48,721 nucleotides of DNA from Lachnoclostridium sp. UBA3262 (lineage in GTDB: Bacteria; Bacillota; Clostridia; Lachnospirales; Lachnospiraceae): NCBI GenBank assembly GCA_002362575.1, contig DEUM01000002.1:1-48721 (forward strand), read 5' to 3'. A program made the translations under genes and the position numbers. This document shows positions 9,018-17,678 of this stretch, one piece after another. Below the pieces are notes generated by a model, which ran no database searches, was not told the origin of the DNA, and saw only the letters and a list, made by a program, of their open reading frames with translations. The stretch's first letter is position 1, and each line of letters opens with the position of its first letter.

Positions 9018-10100
9018 CTATTTCACTTTGCCGCTGATGCAGATATCACTATCAAGAGATATCCATTCGGTATCCGTAAGCTCTATAGCATCCTTCATCT
9101 GGGAAATACCCTTTCCACCGACTGGTGACAGAGCATCCCGCCCCCCTATCAGCTTCGGCGCCACATAACAGTATACCCGGTTAAGAAAGCCGCTCTTTAA
9201 CACCGTTCCGTGCAGCGTTCCTCCTCCCTCTATCAGCACACTGTCAATTTTTTTTCTCCCAAGCTCCTTTAGCAGTCCGGTAAAATCAACCCGGTCTTTC
9301 TCCTGTACATGTAAAAGCGTGACTCCTGCATCCTCTAGCCTCATCTGTTTTTCCCTGTCCTCTACTGCATAGGCAACTATCGTGGGAATCTCTCCCGCTG
9401 TCTTTACAATCTGGCTGTCAAGCGGTATACGCAATTGAGAATCACAGATTACCCGGACTGGATTTACCCCTTCCTCAATCCGGCAGTTTAACATTGGGTC
9501 ATCTTGCAGCACTGTTCCGATCCCCGCCATAATCGCACTGTATTTCTTTCTCAGCATATGCACATGACGTCTCGCTTTTTCCCCCGTAACCCACTTTGAG
9601 TCCCCTGTCACAGTCGCAATCTTGCCATCTAACGTCATCGCATACTTCATCGCGATATAGGGAGTCCCTTCTGAAATATAGTGAAAAAATATTTCATTCA
9701 GCTTACGACATTCCTCCTCCAGCAATCCAGTCTCCACCTCAACGCCATGCTCTCTTAGTATCTGTGCGCCTTTTCCGGCTACCTTCGGATTGGAATCCAT
9801 GGAACCGATATAAACTTTACCGATACCGCGCTCCAAAATGATATCGGTGCAGGGAGGCGTCTTCCCTTGGTGGCAGCAGGGCTCCAGCGTCACATACATC
9901 TCTGCCCCTGTCACATCCTCCTTACACCGAGTTAATGCATTTCTCTCTGCATGGAACTCTCCATAGCGTTCGTGAAACCCCTCCGCTACTATTCTTCCAT
10001 CTTTTACAACAACGCAGCCTACCATCGGATTTGGAGAAGTATGCCCCATTCCTTTTTCCGCCAGTTTCAACGCCCGCTGCATATATTCTGTCTTAGTCAT
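9018..10100 (-). CDS. ribD: Riboflavin deaminase/reductase RibD
   Basis: About 360 residues in two domains. The N-terminal zinc deaminase has H50-A51-E52 and PCCHQGKTPPC at 74-84. The C-terminal reductase (from about residue 146) has MKYAMTLDGKIAT, GDSKWVTG and the LIEGGGTLHG motif. Together they carry out steps two and three of the pathway. The ATG at 10100 has AGGAG five bases upstream. A longer reading frame to 10193 would run back through the riboswitch terminator and is rejected. It is the first gene of the rib operon. Confidence 0.96.
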   Translation of the reverse strand: MTKTEYMQRALKLAEKGMGHTSPNPMVGCVVVKDGRIVAEGFHERYGEFHAERNALTRCKEDVTGAEMYVTLEPCCHQGKTPPCTDIILERGIGKVYIGSMDSNPKVAGKGAQILREHGVEVETGLLEEECRKLNEIFFHYISEGTPYIAMKYAMTLDGKIATVTGDSKWVTGEKARRHVHMLRKKYSAIMAGIGTVLQDDPMLNCRIEEGVNPVRVICDSQLRIPLDSQIVKTAGEIPTIVAYAVEDREKQMRLEDAGVTLLHVQEKDRVDFTGLLKELGRKKIDSVLIEGGGTLHGTVLKSGFLNRVYCYVAPKLIGGRDALSPVGGKGISQMKDAIELTDTEWISLDSDICISGKVK

Positions 10101-10157
10101 GCTCCTGCCTCCACTCCTAGCTCCACGATGCCCATATAAGCTCACCGTGGAATAACT

Positions 10158-10191
10158 CAAAAAGCCCCGAACATCCTTCGATATCCGGGGC
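10158..10191 (-). terminator. Riboswitch-controlled intrinsic terminator ahead of ribD
   Basis: On the minus strand, an eight-base GCCCCGGA/TTCGGGGC stem (10184-10191 with 10164-10171) is followed by five Ts. It lies between the FMN aptamer and the ribD ribosome binding site, the right place for transcription attenuation. Confidence 0.8.
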
Positions 10192-10232
10192 ATACTATCC
10201 TAAATCTGCCGGCAAAAAAGCCGACATAAAAA

Positions 10233-10345
10233 TCATTCTTTCTCATCCAGACTATACTGTCGGCTTCGGAATTTCACCAAATCAGCAGTGTAACACCGCT
10301 CGCGGGCTGTACCGCCGGTAGGGAATCGCACCCTGCCCCAAGAAT
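10233..10345 (-). promoter_or_regulatory. FMN riboswitch (RFN element)
   Basis: On the minus strand the RFN landmarks are in order: GGGGCAGGGTG near the 5' end, then ATTCCCTACCGGCGGTA, then AGCCCGCGAGC, then GATTTGGTGAAATTCCGAAG, then GACAGTATAGTCTGGATG. The outer P1 arms are ATTCTT and AAGAAT. The terminator lies about 40 bases downstream, so high FMN should stop transcription before ribD. Confidence 0.96.
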
Positions 10346-10363
10346 GTTTTCTATACTTTTTTA

Positions 10364-10392
10364 ATCATAACACTATCGATACAGGAATGCAA
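10364..10392 (-). promoter_or_regulatory. Promoter of the rib operon
   Basis: -35 TTGCAT (10387-10392), 17-bp spacer, -10 TATGAT (10364-10369), reading toward the FMN aptamer about 20 bases downstream. Confidence 0.65.
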
Positions 10393-10403
10393 GAATAAGT
10401 TCA

Positions 10404-10988
10404 CTACTTACTCTGCAATTCATCCAGCGTCCTCTCGTAAGCCGGCAGAAATTCTTTCATAAAGATTTCCACCTCCGGCATATTCATCTCCCTTAACGCC
10501 TTTTTGGTAGTTTCCTCCGCTGTGGCAAATTCCTGATTCCCTGTGCGCAGCTCCTCCATGCACTTTATCAACGCTGACAGCTTATCTGCCGCCTTGACAA
10601 TGCGCCACGCCTCCTTTTCTTCCTCCTGCTGGAAAAAAAGCGGCTGGTAATATTTCTGCATATAATCCGGCAGCTTGTTAATCAGTGTATGGCTTGCCAC
10701 ATTCTCCACCCGCTTGTACGCATCCCGTATATCATCGTCATAATACTTAACCGGAGTTGGCATATCCCCGGTAATAATCTCGTTGGCATCGTGGTACAAT
10801 CCCATCAGAGCAATTTTACTGACATCCAGACTACCCCCGCATTTCTCATTCGAAATAATAGCAAGACCATGCGCCAGCATTGCCACCTCAAGAGAGTGTT
10901 CGCTGATATTTTCCTGCATGGAATTGCGCATAAGAGCCCAGCGCTCTATATATTTCATACGTGCCATCATAGCAAAAAAAGAATACAT
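10404..10988 (-). CDS. YfbR-like HD-domain 5'-nucleotidase
   Basis: About 194 residues. The YfbR-type HD metal site is visible: ENISEHSLEVAMLAHGL (first His) and LYHDANEIITGDMPTPVKY (HD pair and the family motif). YfbR removes the phosphate from 5'-deoxynucleoside monophosphates. The start at 10988 overlaps the uvrA stop as TGATG, and AGGAGGAAA lies just upstream, so it is translated with uvrA. An in-frame TTG at 10991 is less likely. It is the last gene of the uvrB-uvrA unit and ends 12 bp before the rib promoter. Confidence 0.9.
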   Translation of the reverse strand: MYSFFAMMARMKYIERWALMRNSMQENISEHSLEVAMLAHGLAIISNEKCGGSLDVSKIALMGLYHDANEIITGDMPTPVKYYDDDIRDAYKRVENVASHTLINKLPDYMQKYYQPLFFQQEEEKEAWRIVKAADKLSALIKCMEELRTGNQEFATAEETTKKALREMNMPEVEIFMKEFLPAYERTLDELQSK

Positions 10989-13831
10989 CAATTTCCTCCT
11001 AATATTTTCTTCATGTAATATCCGGTATAGGAATCCTCACACTTTGCCACCTTCTCTGGTGTTCCCTGTGCGACAACCGTTCCCCCCTTATCGCCGCCTT
11101 CCGGTCCCATGTCAATCAGATAGTCCGATGTCTTTATGACATCGAGATTGTGCTCAATGACGACAACCGAATTTCCGCCTTCGGTCAGCCTCTGCAAAAT
11201 CTCTATCAGCTTGTGAACATCGGCAAAATGCAGCCCGGTTGTCGGCTCATCCAGTATATAAATGGTGCGGCCAGTGCTTCTCTTACTAAGCTCCGTCGCC
11301 AGCTTAATTCTCTGCGCCTCGCCGCCGGACAGCGTAGTGGAAGGCTGTCCGAGCTTGACATAGGACAGTCCTACATCATACATTGTCTGTATCTTCCGAT
11401 GGATATTCGGAATATGTTTAAAAAAATCCAATGCCTCCTCTACTGTCATATCCAGCACATCATAAATACTTTTCCCTTTATATTTTACCTCTAACGTTTC
11501 CCGGTTGTAGCGCTTTCCATCACAAACCTCGCACGGCACATAAATATCCGGCAAAAAATTCATCTCAATCTTCAATATGCCATCGCCGGCGCACGCCTCA
11601 CAGCGCCCTCCCTTAATGTTAAAGCTAAAACGTCCTTTTTTGTAACCCTTCGCCTTCGCATCCGGCGTCGCCGCAAATAAATCCCGAATCATGTCAAACA
11701 CACCCGTATAAGTGGCTGGGTTTGACCTCGGCGTACGCCCAATCGGGGACTGGTCGATATTGATAACCTTATCAAGCTGCTCCACGCCTTCAATCGTTAT
11801 ATGCTTTCCCGGAATACAACGGGCGCGGTTCAGTGTACGCGTCAGACTTTTTGACAAAATCTCATTGATGAGGGAGCTCTTACCCGAACCGGACACTCCG
11901 GTCACACAGGTCATTACACCGAGTGGAATCTTTACATTTATTTTTTTCAGATTATTTTCCTGTGCTCCCTTGACGGTCAGATACCCAGTAGGCTTCCGGC
12001 GTTTTTTCGGTACAGGAATCTGAATCCGCTTACTCAGATAGGCCCCGGTCACCGACTCCGGCACTTTTATAATATCCTCTGCCGTTCCCTCTGCCACGAC
12101 CTCTCCGCCATGCTCTCCAGCACCCGGCCCAATATCAACAATATAATCGGCAGCCCACATCGTATCTTCATCATGCTCAACGACAATCAGTGTATTTCCT
12201 AAATCCTTCAGCTTTTTCAGTGTCTTAATCAGCTTATCATTGTCCCTCTGGTGAAGACCGATACTCGGCTCGTCCAAAATATAGGCGACACCGACCAGCC
12301 CTGAACCAATCTGGGTTGCCAGACGGATGCGCTGTGCCTCACCGCCGGACAGCGACGCTGTCGCGCGCGCCAGACTCAGATAGTCCAGCCCTACATCCAC
12401 TAAGAACCCAAGGCGTGAGCGAATCTCCTTTAATACGAGCCGTCCTATCTGCTTCTGTCTCTCCGTCAGCTCTAAGTCGTCCATAAACTGTTTTAAATCC
12501 AAAATTGAATAATCGCACAGCTCGGCTATATTTTTATCGCCAATTGTTACCGCCAGCGACTCTTTTTTCAAACGGCGTCCCCCACACTCACGGCAGGGAG
12601 TAATCCTCATGAAGGATTCATATTCCTGCTTCGAAACCTCCGAGCCAGTCTCCCGGTATCTCTTTTCCACATTGTGAATCAGACCTTCAAAGGCTATATT
12701 ATACACTCCATGTCCATGACGTCCAGTATAGCGTACTTCTACGCGGTGTCCTCCGGTTCCGTATAAAATAATATCCTGCACATCCTTTGGATAATCCTCA
12801 AAAGGCGTATCTAACTGGAATCCGTATTCCTTTGCAACCGCCTCCAGAGTACAGCGGCTATAACTGGATGAGTCTGTCACCGACTGCCAACCCATAACGG
12901 CAATCGCTCCCTCCGCTATGCTCAAGCTCTTATCCGGTATAATCAAATCCACATCAAACTCCATTTTATATCCGATTCCGTGACAGACCGGACAAGCGCC
13001 AAACGGATTGTTAAAAGAAAAGCTTCTCGGTTCGATTTCGTCAATACTGACTCCACAGTCCGGGCAGGAAAAGCTCTGGCTGAAATTCATCGGCTCACCG
13101 CCAAACACATCTACCACTAATAGCCCGTCTGCCAATTTCAAGACATTCTCTATCGAATCCGCCATACGTTTTTCAATCCCTTCCCGGACAACAAGGCGGT
13201 CTACTACAATCTCAATATTATGCTTTATATTTTTTTCCAGTTTAATTTCCTCGCTCAGCTCAAACTGGTTTCCGTCTACAATAACACGCACATACCCGCT
13301 TTTCTTCGCCTTGTCAAAAACCTTAACGTGCTCACCTTTTCTTCCCCGGACAACAGGCGCTAAAAGCTGGATTCTCGTTTTCTCCGGCAGCCGCATGATT
13401 TCATCCACCATCTGGTCTACCGTCTGCCGCTTTATCTCCTTGCCACAAACCGGACAGTGCGGTATTCCGACACGCGCATACAAAAGCCGGTAGTAATCAT
13501 AAATTTCTGTAACCGTCCCAACCGTAGAACGCGGATTTCGGTTTGTTGATTTCTGGTCTATCGAAATTGCCGGGGGCAATCCCTCAATACTTTCTACATC
13601 CGGTTTTTCCATCTGCCCAAGAAACTGTCTGGCATAAGAAGAAAGAGACTCCATATACCTTCTCTGCCCCTCCGCATATATCGTATCAAACGCAAGCGAA
13701 GATTTGCCGGAACCGCTTAATCCGGTCAATACAACAAACTCATCTCTCGGAATATCCAGACTGATATTTTTTAAATTATGCTCCTTCGCACCACGAATAC
13801 GAATCCTTCGTTTCTTATCCATAATCTGCAC
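10988..13831 (-). CDS. uvrA: Excinuclease ABC subunit A
   Basis: A normal-length UvrA of about 947 residues, the damage-recognition ATPase of nucleotide excision repair. It shows two ABC modules: Walker A GLSGSGKSSLAF near residue 35 with signature LSGGEAQRIRLA, and GVSGSGKSSLINE near 640 with LSGGEAQRIKLA. Zinc knuckles are CPVCGKE, CPDCG plus CPVCHG, and CEACAGDG plus CEVCDG. It follows uvrB by 11 bp and overlaps the nucleotidase gene. The start is either GTG 13831 (four bases from AGGAGG) or ATG 13822 (13 bases away). I kept the former. Confidence 0.97.
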   Translation of the reverse strand: MQIMDKKRRIRIRGAKEHNLKNISLDIPRDEFVVLTGLSGSGKSSLAFDTIYAEGQRRYMESLSSYARQFLGQMEKPDVESIEGLPPAISIDQKSTNRNPRSTVGTVTEIYDYYRLLYARVGIPHCPVCGKEIKRQTVDQMVDEIMRLPEKTRIQLLAPVVRGRKGEHVKVFDKAKKSGYVRVIVDGNQFELSEEIKLEKNIKHNIEIVVDRLVVREGIEKRMADSIENVLKLADGLLVVDVFGGEPMNFSQSFSCPDCGVSIDEIEPRSFSFNNPFGACPVCHGIGYKMEFDVDLIIPDKSLSIAEGAIAVMGWQSVTDSSSYSRCTLEAVAKEYGFQLDTPFEDYPKDVQDIILYGTGGHRVEVRYTGRHGHGVYNIAFEGLIHNVEKRYRETGSEVSKQEYESFMRITPCRECGGRRLKKESLAVTIGDKNIAELCDYSILDLKQFMDDLELTERQKQIGRLVLKEIRSRLGFLVDVGLDYLSLARATASLSGGEAQRIRLATQIGSGLVGVAYILDEPSIGLHQRDNDKLIKTLKKLKDLGNTLIVVEHDEDTMWAADYIVDIGPGAGEHGGEVVAEGTAEDIIKVPESVTGAYLSKRIQIPVPKKRRKPTGYLTVKGAQENNLKKINVKIPLGVMTCVTGVSGSGKSSLINEILSKSLTRTLNRARCIPGKHITIEGVEQLDKVINIDQSPIGRTPRSNPATYTGVFDMIRDLFAATPDAKAKGYKKGRFSFNIKGGRCEACAGDGILKIEMNFLPDIYVPCEVCDGKRYNRETLEVKYKGKSIYDVLDMTVEEALDFFKHIPNIHRKIQTMYDVGLSYVKLGQPSTTLSGGEAQRIKLATELSKRSTGRTIYILDEPTTGLHFADVHKLIEILQRLTEGGNSVVVIEHNLDVIKTSDYLIDMGPEGGDKGGTVVAQGTPEKVAKCEDSYTGYYMKKILGGN

Positions 13832-13842
13832 TAAGCCTCCTG

Positions 13843-15837
13843 CTAAATTTCTTCATCTATTTCCTGTAAATGTTTTTTATACTCAATCATCCGATCGCGC
13901 AAGGTAGCTGCCAATTCAAAGTTCAGCTCCGTTGCCGCCTTATTCATATTTTTCATAATCTTCCGTATCGCAGCTTCCAGTTCTTCTCTGCTCATGGATT
14001 CTGGTTCTTTCTCCTCCTCTGTAATATCTTTCTCTGCCTTGGAGGATATCCGAATCAAATCCCGGACTGCTTTTTTAATCGTCTGCGGCGTAATGCCGTG
14101 TTCGTCATTATATGCCTGCTGCACCTTGCGGCGGCGGTTTGTCTCCCCGATTGCCCTCTGCATGGACTCCGTCTCGCTGTCCGCATACATAATAACTCTA
14201 CCCTCTGCATTTCTGGCGGCACGCCCAATCGTCTGAATCAACGACGTCTCGGAACGCAGGAAGCCCTCCTTATCTGCATCCAGAATCGCCACAAGACACA
14301 CCTCCGGAATATCCAGTCCCTCCCGGAGTAAGTTAATCCCAACCAGCACATCAAAGACATCCATCCTCATGTCCCGGATAATTTCGGAACGCTCCAACGT
14401 ATCAATATCCGAATGGAGATACCGGACACGTACGCCGACCTCCTTGAGATATTTTGTCAAGTCTTCCGCCATCCGCTTTGTCAGCGTGGTAACCAGAACC
14501 TTGCCTTTCTTCTCCGTTACCTTTCGGATTTCTCCCAGCAAATCATCCACCTGTCCTTTAACCGGTCTCACACTGATCTCCGGATCCAGAAGCCCGGTCG
14601 GGCGGATAATCTGCTCTGTCCTCAAAAGTTCATGGTTTGTTTCATATTCCGACGGTGTCGCCGAAACAAACATCATCTGACTGATATGAGACTCAAATTC
14701 CTCAAAATTAAGTGGGCGGTTACTTTTCGCTGACGGCAGACGAAACCCATATTCTACAAGTGTCGTCTTCCGGGACTGGTCGCCCGCATACATCCCTCGA
14801 ATCTGTGGGATTGTAATGTGTGATTCATCTACAATAATCAGAAAGTCCTCTGGAAAATAGTCCATCAGAGTCTGTGGCGTATCCCCATGATTCAATCCAT
14901 TTAAGTGCATGGAGTAGTTTTCTATCCCGGAACAAAAACCGGTCTCCCGCAGCATTTCAATGTCAAAATGTGTCCGCTCCGAAATTCTCTGTGCTTCCAA
15001 TAATTTATCTTCACTCTTAAAATATTTTACCCGTTCTTTTAACTCCGATTCGATTCCCTCTATCGCCCTCTCCATTTTATCCGGGGCAACAACATAATGG
15101 GAAGCCGGAAATACAACCATATGCTCTAACTGGCAGAGCGGTTCTCCTGTCAGCACGTCAATTTCCTGAATCCTATCTACTTCATCACCAAAAAATTCAA
15201 CACGGATAGCCCGGTCGGTCGCTGAAGCCGGAAAGATTTCTACCACATCTCCCCTTACCCGGAACGTGCCGCGGTGAAAATCCATGTCATTGCGCGTATA
15301 CTGTATATCAATCAGCTTCCGAATCACATCATCACGGTCTCTCTCCATGCCCGGCCGCAGGGATACCGTCATATTCTGATAATCTATCGGACTTCCCAGT
15401 CCGTATATACAGGACACGCTGGCGATAATCACAACATCCTTCCGCTCTGTCAAGGCTGCTGTCGCAGAGTGACGGAGCTTGTCTATCTCCTCGTTAATCG
15501 CGGAATCCTTTTCAATATAGGTGTCAGTGGATGGCACATATGCCTCCGGCTGGTAATAATCGTAATAGGAGACGAAATATTCCACTGCATTATCGGGGAA
15601 CATCTCCTTGAATTCCCCATATAACTGAGCCGCTAATGTTTTGTTGTGAGCAATCACTAATGTCGGTTTCTGTAATTCTTGTATGACATTTGCCATTGTG
15701 AATGTCTTGCCAGAACCCGTAACCCCCAGTAAGGTCTGAAATTGATTGCCTTCCTTGAACCCCCTTACCAACTCAGCGATTGCCTGGGGCTGATCACCTG
15801 TCGGTTGGAATGGAGCATGAAGTTTAAACTCTGACAT
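13843..15837 (-). CDS. uvrB: Excinuclease ABC subunit B
   Basis: A 664-residue UvrB helicase-like subunit that receives damaged DNA from UvrA and recruits UvrC. Visible motifs are Walker A GVTGSGKTFTM, the beta-hairpin YYDYYQPEAYVP, Walker B IVDESHITIPQIRGMY, SATPSEYE, the motif VI stretch QTIGRAARNAEG, and a C-terminal UVR coiled coil. The ATG at 15837 has GAGAGG six bases upstream. I saw no clear LexA-type GAAC-N4-GTTC box in the 185 bp ahead of it, and no confident promoter hexamers. Confidence 0.97.
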   Translation of the reverse strand: MSEFKLHAPFQPTGDQPQAIAELVRGFKEGNQFQTLLGVTGSGKTFTMANVIQELQKPTLVIAHNKTLAAQLYGEFKEMFPDNAVEYFVSYYDYYQPEAYVPSTDTYIEKDSAINEEIDKLRHSATAALTERKDVVIIASVSCIYGLGSPIDYQNMTVSLRPGMERDRDDVIRKLIDIQYTRNDMDFHRGTFRVRGDVVEIFPASATDRAIRVEFFGDEVDRIQEIDVLTGEPLCQLEHMVVFPASHYVVAPDKMERAIEGIESELKERVKYFKSEDKLLEAQRISERTHFDIEMLRETGFCSGIENYSMHLNGLNHGDTPQTLMDYFPEDFLIIVDESHITIPQIRGMYAGDQSRKTTLVEYGFRLPSAKSNRPLNFEEFESHISQMMFVSATPSEYETNHELLRTEQIIRPTGLLDPEISVRPVKGQVDDLLGEIRKVTEKKGKVLVTTLTKRMAEDLTKYLKEVGVRVRYLHSDIDTLERSEIIRDMRMDVFDVLVGINLLREGLDIPEVCLVAILDADKEGFLRSETSLIQTIGRAARNAEGRVIMYADSETESMQRAIGETNRRRKVQQAYNDEHGITPQTIKKAVRDLIRISSKAEKDITEEEKEPESMSREELEAAIRKIMKNMNKAATELNFELAATLRDRMIEYKKHLQEIDEEI

Positions 15838-16022
15838 AGTAACCTCTCTTTCATGAAATTACTTTGACTACTATAAACCACAAAATTCGTGTATATTTCT
15901 ATTTAGGTTAGCGTATAAACGAACTTTTTACGATTGCACGAATAAATGTTACACAATTGTAGTCATGACTGTTGCAAAATAGTCTGTTTCGTATTCTTTA
16001 TCACTCAAATTGGCAATAAATC

Positions 16023-16825
16023 TTATTTCCTACTATCATAAATCAACTGATTTCTCTCCAATTCTTTCTGTAATTCTTCCACGGTCGGTAAAACTGTCAT
16101 ATATTTTGATGCAAATATCTGCTGATTTTCATGAAGTACCGAATATTTTACAATCGTCTCATCTTTGTCCGTACAATAAATAATCCCGATTGTTGGATTA
16201 TCATCCTCTCTTCTTTTTATGTCATCAAACATTCTTACATACATATCCATTTGTCCGATATCCTGATGTGTCAGCTTTTTTGTCTTTAAATCGATAACCA
16301 CAAAACACTTCAAGATATAATTATAAAAAACCAAGTCAATATAGAAATCTGTTGTTTCTGTACATATTCTTACCTGTCTTCCCACAAAAGAGAACCCTTT
16401 TCCCATTTCAAGTAAAAGTTCCTTTCATCTTCATCTGAAATCCTCATTATACTTCTTAAATGAGACCATGGGATTTTACCAGCCATTGAAAATCCATATG
16501 AATCTTCTGGAAATATCAAATAAAACTGACGACAATTTCTCAAATTTGCTACCGAAAATCCTGTTCCAAATTCATCCGATAATTGCTTTGATAAATTTTT
16601 TATCAAATGGGAACCATATCGCGCTTTCATCTCACCATATTGTTCCTGTTCAACAATGCGCCGCCCCACTTTCCAATACGCATATGTCATGATTCCATTA
16701 GCACTATTGTATGCTTCTTCCCTTGCCCGTTGTAATATAAAACGCACATCCTCATAAAATTGTTGTTCATTTGTTGCTAAAATTTCTGAAGATTCTTGCT
16801 TTGATAATTCACTCTTTTTATCCAT
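16023..16825 (-). pseudogene. Broken DUF1016/YhcG-type nuclease gene
   Basis: Two overlapping frames carry the two ends of one DUF1016 protein. The first (16825 to 16370) holds the N-terminal domain (YWKVGRRIVEQEQYG, GTGFSVANLRNCRQFYL, IPWSHLRSIMRI). The second (16406 to 16023) begins GKGFSFVGRQVRI and carries the PD-(D/E)xK-type core (YIDLVFYN, CFVVIDLKTKKL). Intact proteins have about 100 more residues between these parts. Here the two ends are joined at an AATGGGAAAAGGG stretch and left in different frames, so an internal deletion plus frame change has killed the gene. A good GGAGG site still precedes the ATG at 16825. A perfect 26-bp palindrome lies just upstream. Confidence 0.8.
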
Positions 16826-16837
16826 CTTACCTCCACA

Positions 16838-16863
16838 AATTCACTACACGCGTGTAGTGAATT
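16838..16863. repeat. Perfect 26-bp palindrome
   Basis: 13-base arms with no spacer, centred at 16850/16851 around ACGCGT. It lies 13 bp upstream of the start of the broken DUF1016 gene, inside its leader, where an operator could sit. Confidence 0.85.
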
Positions 16864-17002
16864 CTTCTATAAATTTTATTGTCATATAATTATCTTCTTA
16901 GAAATACTCTTTTTTATGTGATTTATTTATAGTATACCACCATCCATAAAAAAAGTACAGCAAAAATTGAACATTTGTTCTGTTTTTTGTCTTTGTTGCT
17001 GC

Positions 17003-17031
17003 TGGACTTCCCCTTTACGCTGTGTTACAAT
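17003..17031 (+). promoter_or_regulatory. Candidate promoter for leader ORF and RNHCP gene
   Basis: -35 TGGACT (17003-17008), 17-bp spacer, -10 TACAAT (17026-17031), about 35 bp ahead of the leader ORF ribosome binding site. The rest of 16864-17002 is AT-rich and shows no gene. Confidence 0.45.
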
Positions 17032-17077
17032 ATCAACATCGGATTATTCGAAATAAACTGAAAAGGAGGAGTGACGC

Positions 17078-17137
17078 ATGAAGAATATTCACGAAGAAAA
17101 AGCGATTGTTGCAAGCTGGGAGGTTTTTTGCAACTAG
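17078..17137 (+). CDS. 19-codon leader ORF upstream of RNHCP gene
   Basis: An ATG with a strong AAAGGAGGAG site eight bases upstream opens a frame encoding MKNIHEEKAIVASWEVFCN and ending in TAG at 17135. The same frame stays open past that amber for 12 more codons (LRKISQKDELNF) and meets a second TAG at 17174-17176, inside the RNHCP ribosome binding site. Two partly exclusive hairpins overlap the first stop (17109-17117 with 17136-17145; 17118-17131 with 17142-17153). This looks like a regulatory leader, but a decayed small gene is possible. Confidence 0.5.
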   Translation: MKNIHEEKAIVASWEVFCN

Positions 17138-17187
17138 CTTCGCAAAATCTCCCAAAAGGATGAATTAAACTTTTAGGAGGTTCCCCT

Positions 17188-17613
17188 ATGAACAGGGAAA
17201 ACAAGAAAAAAAAATACGAAAAAGGGTACTATAAAAAACATGCCTGCGACGATAGCTTTACCTGTAAACATTGTGGCCGGTTAAATGTACCTGCCGGGGC
17301 AGGCAGTAATCACCGGAATCATTGCTCCAACTGTCTTCACAGCCAGCATTTGGATAATGAACCGGGAGACAGAGACTCTGATTGCGGAGGAATTATGGAG
17401 CCAATTGGTGTCTGGGTAAGAAAAAATGGCGAGTGGGCAATTATCCACCGTTGTAAACAGTGCGGACATATCAGTTCAAACCGAGTTGCCGCAGACGACA
17501 ACCCAATGAAACTCATGTCTATTGCTATGAAGCCTCTGACATGTCCACCTTTTCCACTAGAATATATAGAAAAGATGACAGAAATGATGGGTGGAAACGG
17601 CACTATGCGCTAA
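17188..17613 (+). CDS. RNHCP domain-containing protein
   Basis: A 141-residue, cysteine-rich protein carrying the RNHCP domain from residue 22 to about 125. Putative zinc ligands are C26/C29, C46/C49 in the family motif NHRNHCSNC, and C89/C92, plus the SDCGGIMEPIGVWV stretch. A basic N-terminal tail (residues 1-18, mostly Lys, Arg, Asn, Tyr) suggests contact with nucleic acid. The family's function is not known to me. AGGAGG lies eight bases upstream of the ATG. A leader ORF and hairpins precede the gene and a terminator follows, so it is a single-gene unit. Confidence 0.9.
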   Translation: MNRENKKKKYEKGYYKKHACDDSFTCKHCGRLNVPAGAGSNHRNHCSNCLHSQHLDNEPGDRDSDCGGIMEPIGVWVRKNGEWAIIHRCKQCGHISSNRVAADDNPMKLMSIAMKPLTCPPFPLEYIEKMTEMMGGNGTMR

Positions 17614-17620
17614 CAATATA

Positions 17621-17668
17621 AAATCTCAGGGTTAAATGATACTGTCTCAACCCTGAGATTTTTTAAAT
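17621..17668. terminator. Bidirectional intrinsic terminator
   Basis: A perfect 13-bp inverted repeat (17621-17633 with 17649-17661), T-rich on the plus side and A-flanked on the other. It serves the RNHCP gene and, on the opposite strand, the methyltransferase ending at 17679. Confidence 0.8.
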
Positions 17669-17678
17669 TTATAATAAG

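Noticed and set aside
10101..10193. N-terminal extension of ribD
   Set aside because: It runs back through the riboswitch terminator; the ATG at 10100 has a proper ribosome binding site.
15838..16022. Possible LexA box upstream of uvrB
   Set aside because: Only a lone half-site-like GTTCGTTTATACG stretch; no GAAC-N4-GTTC pair.
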